NCBI GenBank assembly: GCA_031422555.1
Contig: JANPLZ010000168.1
Coordinates: 1 to 5,331, forward strand
Length of the DNA stretch: 5,331 nt
Source: JANNAT01 sp031422555
Lineage (GTDB): Bacteria; Pseudomonadota; Alphaproteobacteria; Rhodobacterales; Rhodobacteraceae
Direction: 5' to 3'
Shown: piece after piece, positions 1-5,331 of the stretch
Numbering within the stretch: the first letter of the stretch is position 1
How the letters are laid out: the number at the start of each line of letters is the position of its first letter
Position numbers and translations under genes: made by a program
The notes under the pieces: generated by a model
Databases searched by the model: none
What the model was told of the DNA's origin: nothing
Seen by the model: the letters and a program-made list of their open reading frames with translations, nothing else

Positions 1-1747
1 CGATCTGGTCTGCATGGCCGTCGGCATCCGTCCCGAAGTGCGCCTTGCCAATGACGCGCATCTGGATGTCGGGCGCGGCATCACGGTGAATGACGCGATG
101 CAAACCAGCGATCCCGCGATCTGGGCGGTTGGCGAATGTATTGAACACAACAAGCAGTTGTTCGGCCTTGTCGCGCCGCTTTATGATCAGGCCAAAGTGC
201 TGGCGCAGGCGCTTTTGGGGCAAGAGGCGGCGTTTCGTCCGGTGCAAACCGCGACAAAGCTGAAAGTCACCGGCTGCGATCTGTTCAGTGCCGGCGATTT
301 TGCCGATGCACCGGGGCGCGAAGACATCGTGTTCCGTGACCCTGCCCGCGGCGTTTACAAACGGCTGGTGATCGAGGGCGATCAGTTGATCGGCGCGGTG
401 CTTTATGGCGACACCGCCGATGGCAACTGGTTTTTCGGCCTGATCAAGGATGGCACCAACATAACCCCCATGCGCGAGACGCTGATCTTTGGTCCCGCCT
501 ATCAGGGGGGTGCCCAAACGGACCCCATGGCGGCCGTTGCAGCCTTGCCGCGTGATGCGGAAATCTGTGGCTGTAACGGCGTGTGCAAAGGCCGTATTGT
601 TGATGCGATCATGGGGGGGGCCAACTCGCTTGATCTGGTGCGCGCGACCACCAAGGCCAGTTCCAGTTGTGGCACCTGCACCGGGTTGGTGGAGCAGGTG
701 TTGGCGGTCACTTTGGGCGATGGTTTCGTGCTGCCGACCAGCCAGCCGATGTGCAAATGCACCGATCACACCCATGAAGACGTGCGCCGCCTGATCAAAT
801 CAACCGGGCTGAAATCCATCCCAGCGGTGATGCAGGAACTGGGTTGGAAATCGGTTGGCGGTTGTGCATCCTGCCGCCCCGCGCTGAATTACTACCTGAT
901 CGCCGACTGGCCGACCGAGTATACCGATGACCGCCAGTCGCGGTTTGTGAACGAACGCAACCACGCCAACATTCAAAAAGACGGCACTTATTCGGTGGTG
1001 CCGCGGATGTGGGGCGGGGTCACCACGCCTGCGGAATTGCGCGCGATTGCCGATGCGGCAGACAAATACAACGTGCCGATGGTCAAGGTGACCGGCGGGC
1101 AGCGCATTGACCTGTTGGGCGTGCGCAAGTCTGATCTGCCGTTGATGTGGGCCGATCTGAACGCGGCGGGCATGGTTTCGGGCCACGCCTATTCCAAGGG
1201 TTTGCGCACCGTCAAAACCTGCGTCGGCACCGATTTTTGCCGCTTTGGCACCCAGGATTCCACCGGGCTGGGCATCAAGCTGGAGAAATTGCTGTGGGGG
1301 TCGTGGACGCCTGCCAAGGTAAAGCTGGGCGTCTCGGGCTGTCCGCGCAACTGCGCCGAGGCGACGTGCAAAGACATCGGCGTGATCTGCGTTGACAGTG
1401 GCTATGAGATTTCGGTCGCGGGCGCGGCCGGTATGGATTTGCGCGAAACCGAATTTCTGTTCAAAGCCACAACCGAGGCTGACACCATGGAAATCATCGC
1501 GGCGTTTGTGCAGCTTTACCGCGAAAACAGCCGCTACCTGCACCGGATTTACAAATGGGTGGGACGGGTCGGCCTTGACTGGTGCCGCGCCCAAATCGCC
1601 GATCCCGCCAACCGCCGCGCGCTTTATGACCGCTTTATGCTGTCGCAATCCATCTATCAGGTTGATCCTTGGGCAGACCTGTCGGCCCCGGACCAACGGG
1701 CGCAATGGACAACTCTTGCGGATCTTTCGCTGGAGGCCGCAGAATGA
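1..1747 (+). CDS. nirB: NAD(P)H nitrite reductase large subunit NirB/NasB, 5'-truncated by window start
   Basis: Cytoplasmic siroheme enzyme that takes electrons from NAD(P)H through FAD and iron-sulfur centres to reduce nitrite to ammonium. The frame is already open at position 2 (reads DLVCMAVGIRP), so the Met at 14 is internal; roughly 230-260 N-terminal residues of the usual 810-850 are missing. Numbering from that Met, residues 1-70 end the FAD/NAD-binding oxidoreductase domain (SDPAIWAVGEC near 32-42). Residues about 80-150 look like the reductase C-terminal domain. A BFD-type [2Fe-2S] domain has C185, C187, C219 and C222; a second has C247, C249, C284 and C287. The ferredoxin-like half-domain lies near 330-395. 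The siroheme/[4Fe-4S] ligands are C403, C409 (CVGTDFC), C443 and C447 (CPRNC). All expected ligands in the visible part are present. Its stop overlaps the nirD start. In Paracoccus the equivalent gene is nasB. Confidence 0.97.
   Translation, partial: DLVCMAVGIRPEVRLANDAHLDVGRGITVNDAMQTSDPAIWAVGECIEHNKQLFGLVAPLYDQAKVLAQALLGQEAAFRPVQTATKLKVTGCDLFSAGDFADAPGREDIVFRDPARGVYKRLVIEGDQLIGAVLYGDTADGNWFFGLIKDGTNITPMRETLIFGPAYQGGAQTDPMAAVAALPRDAEICGCNGVCKGRIVDAIMGGANSLDLVRATTKASSSCGTCTGLVEQVLAVTLGDGFVLPTSQPMCKCTDHTHEDVRRLIKSTGLKSIPAVMQELGWKSVGGCASCRPALNYYLIADWPTEYTDDRQSRFVNERNHANIQKDGTYSVVPRMWGGVTTPAELRAIADAADKYNVPMVKVTGGQRIDLLGVRKSDLPLMWADLNAAGMVSGHAYSKGLRTVKTCVGTDFCRFGTQDSTGLGIKLEKLLWGSWTPAKVKLGVSGCPRNCAEATCKDIGVICVDSGYEISVAGAAGMDLRETEFLFKATTEADTMEIIAAFVQLYRENSRYLHRIYKWVGRVGLDWCRAQIADPANRRALYDRFMLSQSIYQVDPWADLSAPDQRAQWTTLADLSLEAAE
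1732..1736 (+). promoter_or_regulatory. Ribosome binding site of nirD
   Basis: A GGAGG core lies 7 bases before the ATG at 1744, inside the last codons of nirB. It decides the start of nirD: the frame is open further upstream (ATG at 1669), but that extension has no family counterpart and would overlap nirB deeply, whereas the 1744 start gives a normal NirD length. Confidence 0.8.
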
Positions 1748-2076
1748 ATTGGATCGACATCGGGGCGTTGGCCGACATCCCTCCCCAGGGCGCGCGGGTG
1801 GTGAAAACCGCCGCAGGCTGTGTGGCGGTGTTTCGCACCGCGGCAGATCAGGTCTTTGCCATTGATGACCGCTGCCCGCACAAGGGCGGCCCGTTGTCCG
1901 AAGGCATTGTGCATGGCACGTCGGTGACCTGCCCTTTGCATGCGTGGGTATTTTCGCTGGAAACTGGCCACGCGCAAGGCGCGGATGCGGGGTTTGTTGC
2001 CACTTACCCTGCGCGGATAGAGGCGGGGCGGATTTTGCTGGATGCAGCCCGGCTGGCCCGGCGATCCGCGGCATGA
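1744..2076 (+). CDS. nirD: Nitrite reductase small subunit NirD / NasG-like Rieske [2Fe-2S] protein
   Basis: A 110-residue soluble Rieske-fold protein, close to the 105-110 residues usual for NirD. It opens with MNWIDIGALADIP, typical of the family. It keeps both halves of a Rieske cluster site: CPH at residues 44-46 (C44, H46) and CPLH at 63-66 (C63, H66), so it should bind a [2Fe-2S] cluster. To my knowledge some NirD proteins, including that of Escherichia coli, have lost these ligands. In Paracoccus denitrificans the matching protein, NasG, is reported to pass electrons between the NADH-oxidising nitrite reductase and the nitrate reductase. Lying between nirB and nasA, this gene is placed for the same role, which is inference. 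It begins in a 4-base overlap with nirB behind a good ribosome binding site and ends in a 4-base overlap with nasA. Confidence 0.94.
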   Translation: MNWIDIGALADIPPQGARVVKTAAGCVAVFRTAADQVFAIDDRCPHKGGPLSEGIVHGTSVTCPLHAWVFSLETGHAQGADAGFVATYPARIEAGRILLDAARLARRSAA

Positions 2077-4706
2077 CAACGGCTTTTGTGCCGGGTTCTG
2101 TGCGCACCACCTGTCCCTATTGCGGGGTTGGTTGTGGCATTCTGGGATCAGCAGACGGCCGTGGCGGGCTGGTGGTTCGCGGTGATCCTGATCATCCGGC
2201 CAATCGGGGGCGGCTGTGTTCCAAGGGCAGCGCTTTGGGCGAAACCGTGGGTTTGCAGGGCCGCTTGCTGGCGCCGCGTGCCTTTGGGCAAGACGTGGAC
2301 TGGGACACCGCCCTTGATCTGGTGGCCACCCGATTTTCGCAGGTGATCGCCGAACACGGCCCCGATGCGGTGGCGTTCTATGTCTCGGGTCAGTTGTTGA
2401 CCGAAGATTACTACGTCGCCAACAAGCTGATGAAAGGCTTCATCGGGTCTGCCAATATTGACACAAATTCAAGACTTTGCATGGCGTCATCGGTGGCGGG
2501 GCACCGCCGCGCCTTTGGCAGCGATACCGTGCCCGGCCTTTATGAAGACTTCGATCTGGCCGATCTTGTGGTGCTTGCGGGATCAAACCTCGCGTGGTGC
2601 CACCCGGTGCTGTATCAGCGCTTGGCCGCAGCCAAAGCCGCCCGCCCCGCCATGCGCATTGTGGTGATTGATCCGCGCCGCACCGCCACCTGTGATATCG
2701 CCGATCTGCATCTGGCCATCGCACCGGGCGCGGATGCAGCCCTTTTTAACGCCCTTTTGGTGGCGATTGACGCCGCCGGGCAAAGCGATGCGGCCTATTT
2801 GGCCCATGTTACCGGTTATGACGCAGCACTTGCAGCCGCCCGCGAAACCGACCCCGCCAGCACCGGTTTGCCCGCCGCCGATCTGGCCGAATTTCTGCGG
2901 CTTTGGACCAAGACGACTCGGGTTGTTACCGTCTATAGCCAAGGCATCAATCAATCCGCGTCGGGCACCGACAAAGTCAACGCCATCCTGAATTGCCATC
3001 TGGCCACGGGCCGCATTGGCCGCCCCGGCATGGGGCCGTTTTCGGTGACAGGCCAACCCAATGCGATGGGTGGGCGCGAGGTGGGCGGGCTGGCCAATAT
3101 GCTGGCCTGCCATCTTGATCTGGAAAACGCCGCTCATAGCGATGCGGTGCAATCGTTCTGGCACAGCCCTGCGATGGCGCAAAAACCGGGACAAAAGGCA
3201 GTGGATATGTTCCGCGCCGTGGCCGATGGCACCATCAAGGCGATCTGGATCATCCACACCAACCCGGTGGTGTCGATGCCCGATGCCGATGCGGTGGCGG
3301 CTGCCCTGCGCGCCTGCCCGTTTGTTGTGGTCAGCGACATCACGGCCCAAACCGACACCGCGCGGTTGGCGCATGTGCTGCTGCCCGCCACCGGTTGGAG
3401 CGAAAAGGACGGCACGGTTACCAATTCAGACCGCACCATCAGCCGCCAGCGCGCCATCTTGCCACCACCGGGCCAAGCCCGCGCCGATTGGCGCATTCTG
3501 GCCGGGGTTGCCGCCCGCATGGGGTGGGCCCACGGGTTCAACTGGTGCAGCGAGGCGCAGATTTTCGCGGAATACGCCACCCTTTCCGGCGTAGCAGGGG
3601 CGTTGGGCAGCGATTTTGACATCTCGGATCATGCCGGCATTTCAGAGGCGGAATATGCCACCCTTGCGCCGTTCACATGGCCACAAAACCCGCGTCAGCG
3701 CGGCGGGCGGTTCTTTGGTGCCGGGCAGTTTCACACCCCGGATCGCCATGCGCAGATGTGGCCGATCACCCCAAGGCCGCCGCAAGCCTTGACCGCAGCG
3801 CTGCCGCTGCGGCTGAACACCGGGCGAATCCGCGACCAATGGCACACCATGACCCGCAGCGCCATGTCGCCGCGCCTGTCGCAGCATCTGGCCGAACCCT
3901 TTGTCGAAATGCACCCCGCCGATGCCGCCCGGCTGGGCCTTAGTCCTGCGGATGTGGTGGAAATCACCAACCCCTTGGGCCGGGCGCTGTTGCGGGTGTT
4001 GATTACCGATGCCGCAGCCCCGGGCCAGGTGTTTGCGCCAATGCACTGGACCAATGAAAACGCCGCCGACGCCCGGATTGACACGCTGGTGCCGGGCCTT
4101 GTCGATCCGGTTTCGGGCCAGCCGGACAGCAAATCTGCCGCCGTCGCCGCCCGCCGCTTTGACGCCGCCTGGTATGGCTTTGCCGTCAGCGCGCGCGCGC
4201 TTCACCCGCAAGCCGACTATTGGGCCCGCGCGCCGATCGCAAATGGCTGGCGGATCGAACTGGCCGGGCTGCACGCCCCGCAAGACTGGGTGGGTTATGC
4301 GCGGCATCTGTTCGGGCTGCCGCACAGCCTTGCGGCTTCGGTGATTGACGCCAAACGCGGCGCGGCGCGGGTGGCGTTCCATGCGGAAGGCAAGCTGATC
4401 GCTGCGCTGTTCGCCGCCCCCCAGCCGATTGCGCTGGCGCGCGATCATCTGGCCGGCCGCATCGGCTGCGTTGATTCGATGGCTTTGGCGGGTCAACCCG
4501 GCCGCGATGCGCCTGACCCCGGAGCCACGGTTTGTGCCTGCCTGAACATCGGCATCAACACCATCCGCCAAGCGATACAATCGGGTGGCGCGATCAGCGT
4601 GGCCGCCTTGGGCACAGCTTTGGGCGCGGGCACCTCTTGCGGGTCTTGCCGCCCGGAACTGGCCGGGTTGATCCAGCGCTTTGCCCAGCCGCAAGCCGCC
4701 GAATAG
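2073..4706 (+). CDS. nasA: Assimilatory nitrate reductase catalytic subunit, molybdenum-bisMGD type, with C-terminal BFD [2Fe-2S] domain
   Basis: An 877-residue cytoplasmic enzyme reducing nitrate to nitrite at a molybdenum bis-molybdopterin guanine dinucleotide centre. The [4Fe-4S] site is C14, C17, C21 (CPYCGVGC) and C49 (RLCSKG). C136 in NSRLCMASS is the expected molybdenum ligand of the Nap/Nas group. Family blocks follow: GQPNAMGGREVGGLAN near 327-342, HTNPVVSMPDAD near 395-406, WSEKDGTVTNSDR near 442-454, and LNTGRIRDQWHTMTRS near 581-596, which opens the dinucleotide-binding domain. After a region of about 110 residues, a BFD-type [2Fe-2S] domain closes the protein (C821, C823, C856, C859). 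This is the longer Klebsiella NasA/Paracoccus NasC layout, unlike the shorter cyanobacterial NarB. No signal peptide is seen, which argues against periplasmic NapA. The ATG at 2073 overlaps the nirD stop and puts the cysteine motif at the usual distance; the frame is open from 1944, but that part lies inside nirD. No strong ribosome binding site is seen, so translational coupling is likely. Also called nasC in Paracoccus. Confidence 0.95.
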   Translation: MTTAFVPGSVRTTCPYCGVGCGILGSADGRGGLVVRGDPDHPANRGRLCSKGSALGETVGLQGRLLAPRAFGQDVDWDTALDLVATRFSQVIAEHGPDAVAFYVSGQLLTEDYYVANKLMKGFIGSANIDTNSRLCMASSVAGHRRAFGSDTVPGLYEDFDLADLVVLAGSNLAWCHPVLYQRLAAAKAARPAMRIVVIDPRRTATCDIADLHLAIAPGADAALFNALLVAIDAAGQSDAAYLAHVTGYDAALAAARETDPASTGLPAADLAEFLRLWTKTTRVVTVYSQGINQSASGTDKVNAILNCHLATGRIGRPGMGPFSVTGQPNAMGGREVGGLANMLACHLDLENAAHSDAVQSFWHSPAMAQKPGQKAVDMFRAVADGTIKAIWIIHTNPVVSMPDADAVAAALRACPFVVVSDITAQTDTARLAHVLLPATGWSEKDGTVTNSDRTISRQRAILPPPGQARADWRILAGVAARMGWAHGFNWCSEAQIFAEYATLSGVAGALGSDFDISDHAGISEAEYATLAPFTWPQNPRQRGGRFFGAGQFHTPDRHAQMWPITPRPPQALTAALPLRLNTGRIRDQWHTMTRSAMSPRLSQHLAEPFVEMHPADAARLGLSPADVVEITNPLGRALLRVLITDAAAPGQVFAPMHWTNENAADARIDTLVPGLVDPVSGQPDSKSAAVAARRFDAAWYGFAVSARALHPQADYWARAPIANGWRIELAGLHAPQDWVGYARHLFGLPHSLAASVIDAKRGAARVAFHAEGKLIAALFAAPQPIALARDHLAGRIGCVDSMALAGQPGRDAPDPGATVCACLNIGINTIRQAIQSGGAISVAALGTALGAGTSCGSCRPELAGLIQRFAQPQAAE

Positions 4707-4867
4707 CGGTTGGGTCACGGCGGTGGGCAACGGCGGTTACGCGGCGCGATTGGCACAAAAACCCCGGATACCGCCTTGACGCCGCGGGCGAACAAACTTA
4801 CTCAACGCAATACAGAGGCGGGTGGGCAGGCAGGCTATGCGCTGGATTGCAAAGCCGGGTAAATACC

Positions 4868-4888
4868 TTGCAAATGCAACAGCTTGCA
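4868..4888. repeat. Small inverted repeat TTGCA-AA-TGCAA with a third TTGCA copy; possible operator
   Basis: TTGCA at 4868-4872 and TGCAA at 4875-4879 form 5-base arms around AA, and TTGCA recurs at 4884-4888. The cluster lies 60-80 bases before the start at 4949 and next to an A/T-rich run, a plausible place for a regulator site. The arms are short, so chance is not excluded. No regulator is identified. Confidence 0.35.
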
Positions 4889-4912
4889 CCCAAAAAAATA
4901 TATCAGACATAG
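4884..4912 (+). promoter_or_regulatory. Tentative promoter of the helix-turn-helix gene
   Basis: TTGCAC at 4884-4889 could be a -35 element, with a 17-base spacer to ACATAG at 4907-4912 as a poor -10. TATATC at 4899-4904 is a better -10 by sequence but has no good -35 at the right distance. The A/T-rich setting just ahead of the gene is the main argument. Confidence 0.25.
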
Positions 4913-4948
4913 CGGGCACAAAGTGCGAACCTGATACGGGTGTTTTCT

Positions 4949-5331
4949 ATGGCTAAGGTTGTCCAGTTGCGCGGGCAATCGCCTGCGGGGTGGTCAAAAG
5001 AGCGGTGGATATGGTTGCGGGCGGTGACGGCAGACAGCCGGTTACTGCCCATGCCCCGCCTGTTGGCCACGGTCTTGGCGCAAGGTTTTGCCAATCATGA
5101 AACGGCGGAATGTCGCCCCGGTTTGGCCGCGCTTATGGCCGCTATCGGTGCCAGCCGTTCCACAACTTTTCGCGCCCTTGCCGATCTGGAACGGCTTGGG
5201 TGGATTGCGCGGATTGGTGGTGAAGCGCCGGGGCGCGCGGCGTCTTATTGTTTCGGGTTCCCCGACATTGAACGGGTGTCACCTATGACACCGGAACGGG
5301 TGTCACCTATGACACCGGAACGGGTGTCACC
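4949..5331 (+). CDS. Winged helix-turn-helix DNA-binding protein with C-terminal octapeptide repeats, 3' end beyond window
   Basis: An open frame from ATG 4949 (MAKVVQLRGQSPAGWSKERW) runs to the window edge without a stop: 127 codons plus two bases. Residues about 15-100 look like a winged helix domain of the HTH_36/replication-initiator type. The helix-turn-helix is near 57-86 (LAALMAAIGASRSTTFRALADLERLGWI in outline: a first helix, a turn at IGAS, and a recognition helix starting SRSTTFRAL), followed by a short wing (ARIGGEAPGRAASY). From residue 108 the protein enters repeated ERVSPMTP units, a proline-rich, probably unstructured tail. I associate such proteins with Rhodobacteraceae chromosomes and plasmids, but their function is not known to me. 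GTG at 4940 is an in-frame alternative start; a stop at 4910-4912 limits extension. No strong ribosome binding site is seen. It is separated from nasA by 242 bases and is probably not part of the nitrate operon. It could be a transcription regulator or a replication-related protein. Confidence 0.8.
   Translation, partial: MAKVVQLRGQSPAGWSKERWIWLRAVTADSRLLPMPRLLATVLAQGFANHETAECRPGLAALMAAIGASRSTTFRALADLERLGWIARIGGEAPGRAASYCFGFPDIERVSPMTPERVSPMTPERVS
5270..5331 (+). repeat. 24-bp in-frame tandem repeat built of alternating inverted 7-mers, cut by window end
   Basis: Two complete identical units (5270-5293 and 5294-5317) and 14 bases of a third (5318-5331) encode ERVSPMTP in frame. Within them GGTGTCA (5275-5281, 5299-5305, 5323-5329) alternates with its reverse complement TGACACC (5286-5292, 5310-5316), separated by 4 and 6 bases in turn. 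The DNA is thus a run of hyphenated palindromes, and the array continues to the window edge. Confidence 0.93.

Larger units (their letters stand above)
4707..4948. other. Intergenic region between nasA and the helix-turn-helix gene
   Basis: 242 bases with no credible gene on either strand. The left part is GC-rich and contains an 8-base direct repeat ACGGCGGT at 4717-4724 and 4730-4737; I see no hairpin followed by a T run. The right part, from about 4860, becomes A/T-richer (a run of seven A then TATAT near 4892-4903) and carries the TTGCA/TGCAA repeats listed separately. It probably holds the end of the nitrate operon transcript and the promoter of the next gene. Confidence 0.6.

Noticed and set aside
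800..2110. Long minus-strand open frame (436 codons) opposite nirB and nirD
   Set aside because: It runs antisense to two well-supported genes with all key motifs. Long antisense frames are common with GC-rich third positions, and the translation has no recognisable domain.
4696..4723. Possible terminator hairpin CCGCCG ... CGGCGG around the nasA stop codon
   Set aside because: The loop is 16 bases, the stem includes the end of the coding sequence, and no T run follows. A pairing of GGCGGT (4732-4737) with ACCGCC (4770-4775) has an even larger loop.
3642..4730. Long minus-strand open frame (362 codons) opposite the 3' half of nasA
   Set aside because: Antisense to conserved nasA sequence, composition rich in Arg/Gly/Ala, no recognisable domain.
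4532..4912. Plus-strand frame overlapping the end of nasA and crossing the intergenic region
   Set aside because: It begins inside the conserved BFD domain of nasA in another frame, and its product resembles no protein I know.
5270..5331. CRISPR array
   Set aside because: The units are contiguous 24-bp tandem copies without unique spacers and they lie in frame inside a coding sequence.
1..5331. tRNA, rRNA, insertion sequences or riboswitches
   Set aside because: No cloverleaf-like segment, terminal inverted repeats with a transposase, or long structured leader was recognised on either strand.

Overview
The window looks like chromosomal DNA of an alphaproteobacterium, most likely a member of the Rhodobacteraceae. 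It is GC-rich with GC-biased third codon positions. The gene set resembles the assimilatory nitrate/nitrite reductase cluster known from Paracoccus-type bacteria, and the last gene is of a helix-turn-helix type I associate with Rhodobacteraceae. The family placement is inferred from recall of sequence style, not from a search.

Positions 1-4706 hold three tightly packed plus-strand genes of cytoplasmic nitrate assimilation. First comes the 3' two-thirds of the NAD(P)H nitrite reductase large subunit (nirB/nasB, cut by the window start). Next is the small Rieske-type subunit (nirD/nasG), then the molybdenum nitrate reductase catalytic subunit (nasA, called nasC in Paracoccus) with a C-terminal BFD-type [2Fe-2S] domain. 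Both junctions are 4-base ATGA overlaps, so the genes are almost certainly co-transcribed and translationally coupled. Together they would reduce nitrate to nitrite (molybdenum enzyme) and nitrite to ammonium (siroheme enzyme). NAD(P)H electrons would enter through the FAD module of NirB. No separate reductase subunit for the nitrate reductase is visible, so NirB and the Rieske protein may feed both reactions.

Positions 4707-4948 are non-coding. They carry no convincing terminator, but near the right end there is an A/T-rich stretch and a small inverted repeat (TTGCA-AA-TGCAA) that could belong to the promoter of the next gene.

From 4949 to the window end there is an open, unterminated reading frame for a winged helix-turn-helix protein. 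It runs into an in-frame 24-bp tandem repeat (5270-5331) encoding ERVSPMTP units. The repeat DNA is also a regular series of alternating inverted 7-mers (GGTGTCA / TGACACC), which makes it the least ordinary structure in the window. The nitrate assimilation genes themselves look like a known and intact system.
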